DNA of 64,000 nt from Solobacterium moorei (GCF_036323475.1 NZ_AP028934.1:496001-560000); one strand, 5' to 3'; shown: positions 27,718 to 35,606, counted from the stretch's first letter. Made by a program: numbers and translations. Notes: a model not told the origin generated them from the sequence alone.

Positions 27718-29472
27718 TTAATCCGCATCGACTACCACAAACTCATCACCTGCCTTGAGCTTCAACCTTCGACTCAGAAACTGCTCAATGTTGAACTCAT
27801 TTCTCTTATCAAAGTCTGATGTGTACTTATAATTGGGGTGCTGCGTCAGATCGTACTTGTCAGAAAGAAACGGTCTGACACCACGCAACTGCAAAATACA
27901 CTTGCTGCCATCCAGAACCGCAAGCTCATCTACGCTCGCAAGGTCTTTGCCTAACTTCTGATAATTCAAGCCGTAAGACGGGCTGTTACCTCTGGTGTTG
28001 GAGGTGTTGTAGGTGTCGATAGTTTCTTTTCCCAATGCCTGATTCAGTTCTTTGAGCGTGGTTGGCTCAGAACCACCCAGGAAAATTCGGGAATCCATGT
28101 TGCCGATGATGGTATCGGCATTGTCTTTATAAATGGCTTTCAGCTGTGATTGTGCCTGGAGAACAAGGCAAGCCGATATTTCACGGCTTCGGATTGTCGC
28201 TACCAGTTTTTCCAGATTGGGAATCTGACCGATGTTTGCCATCTCATCAATCAAGCAGCGCACATGAACCGGCAGTCTGCCGCCGTACACATCATCTGCT
28301 TTCTCGCACAACAAGTTGAACAGCTGTGTGTAAATCATGGAGATCAAAAAATTAAACGTCGCATCCGTATCTGACATAATCAGAAAGAGCGCCGTTTTCT
28401 TATCTCCGAGAGTATCCAACTGCAACTCGTCATAGGCAGTCACATCTCTGACCTCCTGAATATCAAAAGGAGCCAGACGAGCGCCGCAGGAAATCAAAAT
28501 CGACTTAGCGGTCTTGCCGGCAGCCAGCTTGTATTTTTTATACTGACGGACTGCAAAGTGATTCGGCTTTTTCTTTTCCAGGGCTTCAAACATCAGATCC
28601 ACCGGGTTCTGGAACTCCTCATCATCTTCCCGCACCTCCATTGCGTTCAGGAACTCAATCAGGGTGGAGAAATTCTGTTCCTCAACCGGAGCTTCATAGT
28701 GGATATATCCGATCAAGGCACAGTAGAGCAGCGTTTCCGCCTTCGTCCAGAACTCATCACCGGCTTTTCCATCACCCTTTGTGTTGGCAATCAGCGTTGT
28801 CACCAGTTTCAGAATGTCTTTTTCTGAATGGATATAGGCAAATGGGTTATAGTGCATCGACTTCTGAAAGTTGATGGTGTTGAAAATCTTGATGGTGTAG
28901 CCATGCTTCAAAAGGGCGTTGCCGCACTCAATCACGATGCTGCCTTTCGGGTCAGTGACCACATAGGAACTGTGCATCTGGAGAAGGTTTGGCTTCAACC
29001 AAAAGCGAGTTTTACCGGAACCCGAACCGCCGATAATCAGAACATTCTTATTTCGGGCATTGGCAGGATTCTTCGGGCGATTGCTCATCATCAGCCGCTC
29101 CGTTTTCGTCAGGATCACATTGTCCTCGAACTTTGGTGCAATAAACGGCTCAACATCTTTTGCCGTTCCCCAACGAGCAGAACCGTACTCAACATTGTGT
29201 CGGTACTTCTTTGCGTTTTTGCCTTTTAGATAGACAGCCAGCCGAAGTCCTGCGCCGCAGAGAATACCAATCAGCAAATCCAACGGGTGAAAGCTGGGAA
29301 ACGGATTGTTCAGGGCTATCGGAAGGGCATGAAAAAAGCTGAGGATTTTCGCAGATGAATCTGCCCCCTCAGCCAATCTCCATGCTTCTCCTAAATTCGT
29401 AGCGAACAACCCTACCAGAAAATACGGTAAATTCAGAATCAGGAGCTTTTTCATTTTTCTCTTATCCATCAC
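27718..29472 (-). CDS. virD4: VirD4/TraG-type coupling protein
   Basis: 584 residues. Delivers the relaxosome to the channel. Two N-terminal membrane helices, Walker A GGSGSGKT near 149, Walker B LIDEMANIGQI near 409, and the usual TraG/TraD C-terminal region. The start overlaps the PcfB stop by 4 bases (ATGA). Confidence 0.92.
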   Translation of the reverse strand: MMDKRKMKKLLILNLPYFLVGLFATNLGEAWRLAEGADSSAKILSFFHALPIALNNPFPSFHPLDLLIGILCGAGLRLAVYLKGKNAKKYRHNVEYGSARWGTAKDVEPFIAPKFEDNVILTKTERLMMSNRPKNPANARNKNVLIIGGSGSGKTRFWLKPNLLQMHSSYVVTDPKGSIVIECGNALLKHGYTIKIFNTINFQKSMHYNPFAYIHSEKDILKLVTTLIANTKGDGKAGDEFWTKAETLLYCALIGYIHYEAPVEEQNFSTLIEFLNAMEVREDDEEFQNPVDLMFEALEKKKPNHFAVRQYKKYKLAAGKTAKSILISCGARLAPFDIQEVRDVTAYDELQLDTLGDKKTALFLIMSDTDATFNFLISMIYTQLFNLLCEKADDVYGGRLPVHVRCLIDEMANIGQIPNLEKLVATIRSREISACLVLQAQSQLKAIYKDNADTIIGNMDSRIFLGGSEPTTLKELNQALGKETIDTYNTSNTRGNSPSYGLNYQKLGKDLASVDELAVLDGSKCILQLRGVRPFLSDKYDLTQHPNYKYTSDFDKRNEFNIEQFLSRRLKLKAGDEFVVVDAD

Positions 29473-29951
29473 AGATCACGCTCCTGTTTCTTCTCTCGAA
29501 CCTTCTTCGGAATCGCTGCGACAATTTCCTTGAACTTCTTCAGCTGTGCCAGAACGCTCGGCTTTTCATTCTTGGTTAATGCCCTTGCCTGATGTTCCTT
29601 GCAGATTGCATCCAAAGCATCTGCATCTTTAGAACGGACAAAAACAAGAAACCGGGGAGGATCAACGGACTTATCTTTTCTTACGGCAAAGTCCACGCCA
29701 TACTTCTTGGCGAGCTTTTCAAAATCACGGATACTCTCTTTGTCGATCTCAACATTCGTAGCACCCTGATTCTGTCCCAAAAGCTGTTTCACGGATTGCT
29801 TTCCATGAACGGCAGGGTCTCGTGCCTTTTTCATCTTCACTTTTTCCCGGTGCTGCAAATACTTGCGGATACCGGCAATGATAGTGCGCCCCGTCAGCTT
29901 GGTTGTGCTGATCGCCAGGTTTACTGTTCTGTTTTCAACTTCTTCCTGCAT
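29469..29951 (-). CDS. PcfB-family (DUF3801) protein
   Basis: 160 residues. The pattern VNLAISTTKLTGRTI at ~9-24, the central VDFAVRKDKSVDPPRFLVFVRSKDADALDA and the Lys-rich tail match PcfB/DUF3801 proteins, which in pCF10-type systems cooperate with the coupling protein in substrate selection. GGAGGTGATGAATC precedes the ATG. Overlaps virD4 by 4 bases. Confidence 0.85.
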   Translation of the reverse strand: MQEEVENRTVNLAISTTKLTGRTIIAGIRKYLQHREKVKMKKARDPAVHGKQSVKQLLGQNQGATNVEIDKESIRDFEKLAKKYGVDFAVRKDKSVDPPRFLVFVRSKDADALDAICKEHQARALTKNEKPSVLAQLKKFKEIVAAIPKKVREKKQERDL

Positions 29952-29987
29952 GATTCATCACCTCCTGCAAGCAGTAGAGTGAACAGA

Positions 29988-30299
29988 TTATCGTGCCATA
30001 TCTCTGTGGTCGTAATACAGATTGCCCTTGGCAACTGCGGCATGGCTGATAATCTTGATATTGCCAGCTTTCTGGTTATCCAGAGCCTTCTGATAACCCA
30101 CATCGCTCAAATACAGGCGATTTCTTTCGCCTTTCCAACCGACAGGCGATTCATCGGTCAGCACATCGAAAATAATCATGTGCTTGGTGGCGTCATCAAA
30201 TCGTGCCAAGTCCATATAGGTATGTCCCTGGTACTCCTTGGCACCATCCTGAATCCGCTTTCGCTCCATCAGCTCTCCAATCGTCGAATTTCTTTGCAT
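29988..30299 (-). CDS. Conserved ICE accessory protein, function unknown
   Basis: 103 residues from ATG 30299, selected for AAGGAGGTTCTT; the frame is open to 30371. No signal peptide or membrane segment. Mixed alpha/beta, family not recognised. Sits between the DUF3846-like ORF (11 bases) and pcfB. Confidence 0.55.
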   Translation of the reverse strand: MQRNSTIGELMERKRIQDGAKEYQGHTYMDLARFDDATKHMIIFDVLTDESPVGWKGERNRLYLSDVGYQKALDNQKAGNIKIISHAAVAKGNLYYDHRDMAR

Positions 30300-30309
30300 A
30301 AGAACCTCC

Positions 30310-30621
30310 TTACAGAACATCTCGGTCAGGGTTACTTTTGTGGGGAACCGAATCAGCTTTGACAGGTGCATCTTCTTTCTTCACCATGTCATCCGGCAGG
30401 GGAAGCGCCATAATGCTGCGCCCCATGCGTACAAAAGTCTCAGGCTGATGAAAGTGTTCCTCAAACTGCTTCATCAGTTCCGGGGACAGAGAACAAAAAT
30501 CATCCTCGCCCAATCCCACAACCAGAAAATCACCGGCGATAATGTCATAAATATCGCCGTCATCATCACGCAGCGCACGGTTCAGTTCTTTGCCTACGAG
30601 TTTACCTTCGTCGTGCATCAC
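30310..30621 (-). CDS. DUF3846 C-terminal part, downstream of an in-frame amber codon
   Basis: The frame continues from the stop at 30679-30681 without a shift: KAVGGDIEATYPFNEPVALV precedes the GTG/ATG at 30619-30621. Together with the tail of the upstream ORF (MNVLLVKPFMYP...) this rebuilds a normal DUF3846 protein. Either translation restarts at the GTG-ATG pair and makes a truncated 103-residue protein, or the gene is inactive. The conserved EGKLVGKELNRALRDDDGDIYDIIAGDF region is intact. Confidence 0.6.
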   Translation of the reverse strand: MMHDEGKLVGKELNRALRDDDGDIYDIIAGDFLVVGLGEDDFCSLSPELMKQFEEHFHQPETFVRMGRSIMALPLPDDMVKKEDAPVKADSVPHKSNPDRDVL

Positions 30622-30678
30622 CAGTGCAACCGGCTCATTGAACGGATAAGTTGCCTCAATATCGCCACCTACGGCTTT

Positions 30679-30951
30679 CTACAAATCCTCCAGCTCACAG
30701 CCGATCTGCACAGCCTGCGGATACATGAACGGCTTTACCAGCAACACATTCATGGTATCTGCCTGTTCTTTCTGAACCTCCCGTTCCTCGGTCGTGCCGA
30801 ACGCAACACCGGTAAAGTTTTCGGAGTCCAGAATGTACTCCGAATTGTAATAAGCGGCTCTAACCTGTTCCTCTGCCGCATCGTGAGATTCTGCTTGCAC
30901 CGTAACCGTTTTCTCCAAGGTTTCGGTGATCTTCACATCGTATTCTTTCAA
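30679..30951 (-). CDS. DpnD/PcfM-like protein fused to the start of DUF3846, ends at an amber codon
   Basis: TTG start with GGAGG 9 bases upstream. Residues 1-60 (MKEYDVKITETLEKTVTVQA, NSEYILDSENFTGVAF) match DpnD/PcfM-type small ICE proteins. The frame then runs straight into MNVLLVKPFMYPQAVQIG, a DUF3846 N-terminus, and stops at TAG 30679-30681 in the position where DUF3846 proteins continue. A single CAG-to-TAG change would explain it. Confidence 0.65.
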   Translation of the reverse strand: MKEYDVKITETLEKTVTVQAESHDAAEEQVRAAYYNSEYILDSENFTGVAFGTTEEREVQKEQADTMNVLLVKPFMYPQAVQIGCELEDL

Positions 30952-30981
30952 GTTTCGATACCTCCGTTTCTTTGGAAATAA

Positions 30982-31026
30982 GAAAAGCGACCATCCATGA
31001 ACCTGTTACAGTTCATAAATAGTCGC
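30982..31026 (-). terminator. Terminator after the 175-residue ICE protein gene
   Basis: GCGAC...ATGAAC / GTTCAT...GTCGC stem on the minus strand, followed by TTTTCTT. The stop codon at 31006-31008 lies in its loop. Confidence 0.7.
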
Positions 31027-31533
31027 ATCCACATCGGCTAAAAGCTCGAACAAGCAAATATCGTCCAGTTCGCAAATCAGGGAACCCATGTCGAAGAAAA
31101 TATCGTCCTCGCATTCCACCGTAGTAACCACGCTGCGGTGTTCGTTAAGACAAATGGCTTCTTCCTTGTCCATCGTGATCGTAGACATACAGGACACCAC
31201 ATAGAATGTCATATCTTCTGCTAACCACAGCTCCTTGCTCTGAATCGTGCGAACTTTTTCATCGCCGCTCATATCTTCTACATAGGACAGAAGCCGCACG
31301 GCTCTGCTGTTCAGAAGTACCTTTCCCTGATAGTCGATACCCTCACCAGCAGAGGACAATACTCGATACTCGCTAATCATCTCGGCATTTTTCTGAAACG
31401 ACTTTGCCAGAAGCGCAGGAGAAATATCATCGAACTCCTCACTGTAGTTTACGAGCATATCTACCATATAATCAGGATCGCAAAGGTCGTAGAGTTCTTC
31501 CAAAGCGCCCTGAATGTTTTTGGGTGTAAACAT
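31006..31533 (-). CDS. Conserved ICE protein, function unknown
   Basis: 175 residues, acidic, no membrane segment. N-terminal helical part (FTPKNIQGALEELYDLC), later beta-rich. ATG preceded by AAGGTAAGG, 8 bases after parB. Family not recognised; cotranscription with parAB suggests a maintenance role. Confidence 0.55.
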   Translation of the reverse strand: MFTPKNIQGALEELYDLCDPDYMVDMLVNYSEEFDDISPALLAKSFQKNAEMISEYRVLSSAGEGIDYQGKVLLNSRAVRLLSYVEDMSGDEKVRTIQSKELWLAEDMTFYVVSCMSTITMDKEEAICLNEHRSVVTTVECEDDIFFDMGSLICELDDICLFELLADVDATIYEL

Positions 31534-31541
31534 TTTTTACC

Positions 31542-32468
31542 TTACCTTTCCATTGATTTTTCTCTTTTTTTCTGCCATTGCTCCAAAAGCTGAATGATTT
31601 TATCCTCCATCTGCTTGTTGGTATAGGACTTCGGGAAGTATTTTCGCAACGAATCCGTTTTGAAGGTTACTCTGTCCAGCTCTCCCTTCTTGATTTCATT
31701 CATAATCTCGCACATCGCATCCAGCGTACACTCGCCCTCCTGTGCGAGCTTTTTAATTCGCTGTGCTTGCGAAAGGGAAGGAGCTGCTTGAGCATAATCC
31801 ATTGCAGAAAGAAAATCCTTCTGTTCTTCACTTGCCAGATAGGAAAGCTCCACCGCAGGATTGAATTTGATCTGACCCGTATCTACCATATCCAGCAGTT
31901 CCGGAATCAGTTCGGTCAGACGGATATAACGGTGTACCTGATTTCTGCTTTCTCCTGCCTCCTGACCGACTATATCCATTGCCTGCAACTTCATCCCAAC
32001 TTGGGATGAAGTTAAATCGGTGCGTTGACCTTGATGTTTAATCGCATCCAGCTTCATCTTATAAGCAAATGCTCTTTCACTCGGCAGGATACTCTCCCTC
32101 TGCAAATTCGCATCAACCATCAAAATAATGGCTGCATCATCGTCCAGGTCACGAACAATCGCAGGCATGGTTTCCTTACCCGCAAGCTCCGATGCCCGGT
32201 GCCGCCTGTGACCAGAAACGATTTCATAACCACCGTCGGGGTCAGGACGGACAATCGCAGGAGTGAGAACTCCGAAATCTCGGACGCTCTCTGCCGTTTT
32301 CATCATTTCTTCATCATCAACCACACGGAAGGGGTGTCCCTCAAAGGGGTGTAGCTCAGAAAGCGGAATTTCCTGCACACGCTCCTGCTGGGCTTCAGCT
32401 CTGGATTGATCGGTGGAGAAAATATCATCGTACCCCTTCAAGCTGATGTTTGCGCCTTTTTTCTGCAT
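31542..32468 (-). CDS. parB: ParB/Spo0J-type partition protein
   Basis: 308 residues. ParB CTP-binding motif SGHRRHRASELAG near 83-95, NLQRESILPSERAFAYKMKLDA (box II and start of the HTH domain), then a DNA-binding helical domain and a basic C-terminus. Binds centromere-like sites and works with ParA to segregate the excised element. Starts inside parA (44-base overlap) with its own GGAGG. Confidence 0.9.
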   Translation of the reverse strand: MQKKGANISLKGYDDIFSTDQSRAEAQQERVQEIPLSELHPFEGHPFRVVDDEEMMKTAESVRDFGVLTPAIVRPDPDGGYEIVSGHRRHRASELAGKETMPAIVRDLDDDAAIILMVDANLQRESILPSERAFAYKMKLDAIKHQGQRTDLTSSQVGMKLQAMDIVGQEAGESRNQVHRYIRLTELIPELLDMVDTGQIKFNPAVELSYLASEEQKDFLSAMDYAQAAPSLSQAQRIKKLAQEGECTLDAMCEIMNEIKKGELDRVTFKTDSLRKYFPKSYTNKQMEDKIIQLLEQWQKKREKSMER

Positions 32469-33252
32469 TGTTTAACACCTCCTTCGTCAGAATTTTATAG
32501 GCTTCGGCAACTTTGCCTTTGGGATCATGCTTGAAGATACTGGTTCCCTCTGCGCTGATTTCCTCTGCACGGACAGAGCGGGGAATGTCGGTCTTGTAAA
32601 CCTTCAGCTTTCCGCCGTAGCTCTCCCGAATCAGATTGCTGATGTCTTTGGAGTAGTTGGTGCGGCTGTCCACCATCGTCAGAAGAATCCCTTCAATCCT
32701 CAGTTTCGGGTTGATTTGCCTCTTGACCTTGTTGATGGTTCCAAGCAGCTGTTCCAGACCCTTTGCAGGAAGGTATGCTGCCTGAACCGGTATCAGCACA
32801 TTGTCGGCAGCTGCCAACGCATTGACGGTCAGCATACCCAAAGACGGCATACAGTCAAGAAGAATGTAATCATAATTCTGTTTGACTGTATCCAGGTATT
32901 GCCGGAGAATGGTTTCCCGGCTCATGGCATTGACCAGTGCTACCTCCATACCTGAGAGTTCGATGTTGGACGGCACCAAATCAACGCCCTCCGGATGATG
33001 AAGAATCCCTTCATCGGGAGTAATAGGGTTTTCCATCATAATCTTTCCCATCAGATCGGAAAGTGTCGGAGACAGATCATCCGGGCAGGGATTGCCCAAA
33101 CTGACCGTCAGGGAAGCCTGGGGATCGGTGTCTACCAGAAGCACCTTTTTTCCTTCAAGAGCCAAGCCAACGCCCAGATTCTCGGTGGTGGTGGTCTTTC
33201 CAGTGCCTCCTTTCTGATTGACCACCGCAATGATGGTTGCTTTTTTCGACAT
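32425..33252 (-). CDS. parA: ParA-type ATPase
   Basis: 275 residues. Deviant Walker A KGGTGKTT near 13-20, VDTDPQ, and DYILLDCMPSLGMLTVNAL (Walker B region). Partition ATPase of the element. AAGGAGAGTGACGATAA precedes the ATG. Overlaps parB at its end and follows repA by 6 bases. Confidence 0.92.
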   Translation of the reverse strand: MSKKATIIAVVNQKGGTGKTTTTENLGVGLALEGKKVLLVDTDPQASLTVSLGNPCPDDLSPTLSDLMGKIMMENPITPDEGILHHPEGVDLVPSNIELSGMEVALVNAMSRETILRQYLDTVKQNYDYILLDCMPSLGMLTVNALAAADNVLIPVQAAYLPAKGLEQLLGTINKVKRQINPKLRIEGILLTMVDSRTNYSKDISNLIRESYGGKLKVYKTDIPRSVRAEEISAEGTSIFKHDPKGKVAEAYKILTKEVLNNAEKRRKHQLEGVR

Positions 33253-33258
33253 TTATCG

Positions 33259-34188
33259 TCACTCTCCTTCCTCTCGCTTCATTTTCAATTTCTTAAATCC
33301 TCCTTCCAAATATCCGTGTGACATATCGTGCCGAACAAGAGCATCGTAGTAGGTGTCTATTGTCGTCGGCGCATTGTATATCGTAGTCAGCATATACTGA
33401 CGGATATTTCTAATCTTTGTGGTGTTCTCCTTGAAGCAGTCCATAACATATCGAATGTGTTCGGCATTCAGTTTCATAAACCGACTGCGGACAATTTCTG
33501 CCGGACGCTCCTCTGCACCAATGCGAATCAACGGTCGCTTCGTGCAAACTGTTTCAACGATCAACTCCAGAATGTTATCCAGCATTTCGGAATCGTAAGG
33601 GTAATCCTTCTTCAACAAATCCATACTGAGCTGATCCGAGAAATAATCAAAGTATTCTTGATACCGGTCATTCTCGTCCATCATTCCACCATTTCCGGAA
33701 GGAAAGATAGAATCAGTATCACTAAATTCAGTATTTTTAATATCAGTATTATTACATTGTGATTTCGGAAGTTCTTGAGTTGTGATTTCCATTGTTCCAG
33801 AATTGTGATTTTCACAATTCAAGAGTTGTGAATCCACAGCAGAGATAAAGTTCTTCACATAGATCAGGTTGGGCTTTCCCAAACCCTGGCGCTTACGTTC
33901 AATCAATCCTGCTTTCTTCTCAAGTTCACTGAGCAGCTTGATAGCCTTTTGTTCAGCACAGTTCAGAGCCATCTTCGCTTCGTCGATTGTAAAAATGATA
34001 TACACTCTACCGTTTTTATCTATCCAACCATTCTTGGCAGACAGGCTCATGCGGTCAAGCAAAATGCCATACAGCATCTTGGCATCGGCAGAAATATTCC
34101 AGAACCTCTCGTTCGTGAACAACACCTTCGGAACTCGATAGAATGTGAATAGATCGGATTGCTGACCGTAAAAATAATCAAAACTCAC
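33259..34188 (-). CDS. repA: RepA_N-type replication initiator protein
   Basis: 309 residues. N-terminal winged-helix initiator domain (FYRVPKVLF, ISADAKMLYGILLDRMSLS, YIIFTIDEAKMAL), then a Ser/Asn-rich linker and a DUF6017-like C-terminal domain. GTG start overlapping the stop of the small upstream ORF by 4 bases. An initiator plus ParAB implies that the excised element replicates. Candidate iterons lie 500 bases upstream. Confidence 0.85.
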   Translation of the reverse strand: MSFDYFYGQQSDLFTFYRVPKVLFTNERFWNISADAKMLYGILLDRMSLSAKNGWIDKNGRVYIIFTIDEAKMALNCAEQKAIKLLSELEKKAGLIERKRQGLGKPNLIYVKNFISAVDSQLLNCENHNSGTMEITTQELPKSQCNNTDIKNTEFSDTDSIFPSGNGGMMDENDRYQEYFDYFSDQLSMDLLKKDYPYDSEMLDNILELIVETVCTKRPLIRIGAEERPAEIVRSRFMKLNAEHIRYVMDCFKENTTKIRNIRQYMLTTIYNAPTTIDTYYDALVRHDMSHGYLEGGFKKLKMKREEGE

Positions 34189-34319
34189 ACGGCTTCACCA
34201 CCTTCTTTCTGCGGAAAACTTTCTGTTGTCAGCGGAATGCTGCGGAAAGTCGTATCCGTCTTTTCGTAAGGACATCGGGCAAAATAGTAGAAGCGGTATT
34301 CCTGTTCATACACATCCAT
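34185..34319 (-). CDS. Small ORF before repA
   Basis: 44 residues from ATG 34319, which lies just after the TGA of the Cys-rich gene; contains YRFYYFARCPYEKTD. Its stop overlaps the repA start (ATGA-type coupling), which argues that it is translated. Family not recognised; start uncertain. Confidence 0.45.
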   Translation of the reverse strand: MDVYEQEYRFYYFARCPYEKTDTTFRSIPLTTESFPQKEGGEAV

Positions 34320-34320
34320 A

Positions 34321-34545
34321 TCAACGAAGCCCCACTTCACGCATAACCTTCTTCGTACACCAACCAATGCACGGGTGATCTCGCCCATAGGGACAGCCAT
34401 CACATTCCGACTTGGGTTTCGGCGGCAAAGAGATTAAGTAGTAGCAATTATTTCTACCCAGACGGCAGCCCTTTCTGCCATTCGTCCAGAAGTAGCAGTA
34501 ATGACAGTCGCTCGGCTTGTCTGCGGTATAAACAGGCTTGCTCAA
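34321..34545 (-). CDS. Small Cys-rich, probably zinc-binding ICE protein
   Basis: 74 residues from TTG 34545, chosen because GGAGG lies 8 bases upstream; the frame is open to 34767. Eight Cys, several paired as CHYC, CDGC and CIGWC, suggest two metal sites. The basic segment FWTNGRKGCRLGRNN could contact DNA. First gene of the replication/partition operon; a leader hairpin precedes it. Confidence 0.55.
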   Translation of the reverse strand: MSKPVYTADKPSDCHYCYFWTNGRKGCRLGRNNCYYLISLPPKPKSECDGCPYGRDHPCIGWCTKKVMREVGLR

Positions 34546-34589
34546 ATAAAACACCTCCAATCTCTTGTATTTGCCCATGGGTTTGGGCA

Positions 34590-34642
34590 TAAAAAAAGAG
34601 CGCCTATCCATCCCCAATGCGGGGCAAATAGACGCTCTATGT
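34590..34642 (-). terminator. Terminator-like hairpin in the leader of the rep operon
   Basis: Minus strand AGAGCG-CTAT / ATAG-CGCTCT with an inner CCCC/GGGG, followed by T7. It lies upstream of the first rep-operon gene, so it is either the end of an unseen transcript or an attenuator. Confidence 0.7.
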
Positions 34643-34704
34643 ACATAACGATATTTAATTTTATCTGCTATAACTGCATGGTATTCAAAACATCCGCCTT
34701 TTTT

Positions 34705-34799
34705 GATTAGCTGGATTTTTGGCACGATTTTGGGGCTGATTAGCAGGAAGGGCATTTTCATTAGCAAGAACAGCCCGTTTTCTGCTAAAAATTAGCTGG
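34705..34799. repeat. Four GATTAGC-type direct repeats, candidate iterons
   Basis: gATTAGCtgg at 34705-34714, gATTAGCagg at 34738-34747, cATTAGCaag at 34760-34769 and aATTAGCtgg at 34790-34799, all in the same orientation, spaced 33, 22 and 30. They lie in the 310-base gap between the rep operon and the tRNA. Could bind the initiator or ParB; apart from these the gap shows no gene. Confidence 0.45.
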
Positions 34800-34909
34800 C
34801 GATTTTGTCTTATAACAACCGTTCGATTCTGGAGGGGTTGTCAAAAATCAAATTTTGGAGTAGAATTTTATCTCATACAGTGAAAGAGCTTTTTCGTAGC
34901 TTTTTATAT

Positions 34910-34948
34910 AAGAAAAGCCGAAAACCCTTGAAAACAAAGGCTTTCGGC
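34910..34948 (-). terminator. Terminator of tRNA-Arg
   Basis: GCCGAAAgCCTT pairs with AAGGgTTTTCGGC on the minus strand, followed by TTTTCTT, 10 bases after the tRNA. Confidence 0.75.
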
Positions 34949-34957
34949 GTTGTTCAC

Positions 34958-35034
34958 TGGCGTCCATAAGAGGATTTGAACCTCCGACCCCACGCTTAGG
35001 AGGCGTGTGCTCTATCCAGCTGAGCTATATGGAC
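34958..35034 (-). tRNA. tRNA-Arg (anticodon CCT)
   Basis: Complete cloverleaf on the minus strand: acceptor GTCCATA/TATGGAC, D-arm, anticodon stem CACGC/GCGTG with loop CTCCTAA, T-arm GGAGG TTCAAAT CCTCT, discriminator G and encoded CCA. Confidence 0.93.
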
Positions 35035-35118
35035 GTGTCTGATATATGATTATAGCCCGATCAAAGTCGAACTGCAATCCCTTATTTAGTTTTTTTTGAG
35101 GTGGCCGTTGTAACGCAA

Positions 35119-35159
35119 CCTTAGGAGGCAGTCGCTCTATCCAACTGAGCTACGAGGAC
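35119..35159 (-). pseudogene. 5' half of a second tRNA-Arg (CCT), broken at the anticodon loop
   Basis: Minus strand GTCCTCGTAGCTCAGTTGGA continues as a normal tRNA-Arg up to the loop CTCCTAA, then diverges at once; there is no T-arm or 3' acceptor strand. The string GCCTCCTAAG at the break is shared with the intact tRNA 120 bases away. Looks like an integration or recombination scar. Confidence 0.75.
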
Positions 35160-35465
35160 GTAGGAAATCATGAATGATACATTATGGAATGCATATTAAG
35201 ACCACCATATTTAATATTATACTTTTTTTGATTTGTTTGTTATATTTAACACATTTCTATAAATTAAAAAATGCTTTAGGTTGCTATGTTTTTGAATAAT
35301 TATTCTAAATTTTGAAAATTAATTACATAAATTATGAAACTGGATTATTGATAATAACAATGGAAGAATTACGAAAGTGCGATAAAATAAGCTTTTTTAA
35401 CAATAAATTTAGAAAAATCATATGAAAAATACACTTTCACAATACTTTCACGTTTTCACCATATA

Positions 35466-35494
35466 TTTCACACATGATTTGGGTATATTATAAG
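35466..35494 (+). promoter_or_regulatory. Promoter of candidate small RNA
   Basis: -35 TTTCAC (35466-35471), 17-base spacer, -10 TATAAG (35489-35494). Moderate match; TATATT and TATTAT overlap as alternative -10 boxes. Confidence 0.45.
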
Positions 35495-35500
35495 TGTCTT

Positions 35501-35575
35501 AAATGACAGAGAAATTATAAATTTCTTTCCCTCCCAAAAAAGAAACTGAGATCTGTGCCAGCGGATCTCTTTTTC
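35501..35575 (+). ncRNA. Candidate ~75-nt small RNA with C-rich loop
   Basis: Starts ~7 bases after the -10, has a 5' hairpin GAAATT-ATA-AATTTC (35511-35525), then an unpaired TTTCCCTCCC, and ends in a terminator GAGATC/GATCTC with T5 (35548-35574). It contains no ORF. An exposed UCCC-rich segment complementary to Shine-Dalgarno sequences is typical of Gram-positive trans-acting sRNAs. No expression evidence. Confidence 0.4.
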
Positions 35576-35606
35576 ATGTATTCTTCATTAGTTTAAAAAT
35601 TAGAAA

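Noticed and set aside
30679-30681. TAG reassigned as a sense codon in this organism
   Set aside because: guaC and the MATE gene end naturally at TAG, so a single nonsense mutation is simpler.
34321-34767. A 148-residue version of the Cys-rich ICE protein
   Set aside because: The upstream extension runs through the terminator-like hairpin at 34590-34642 and lacks a ribosome binding site, whereas TTG 34545 has an ideal one.
35119-35159. A second functional tRNA-Arg
   Set aside because: Only the 5' half exists; no T-arm or 3' acceptor strand follows.
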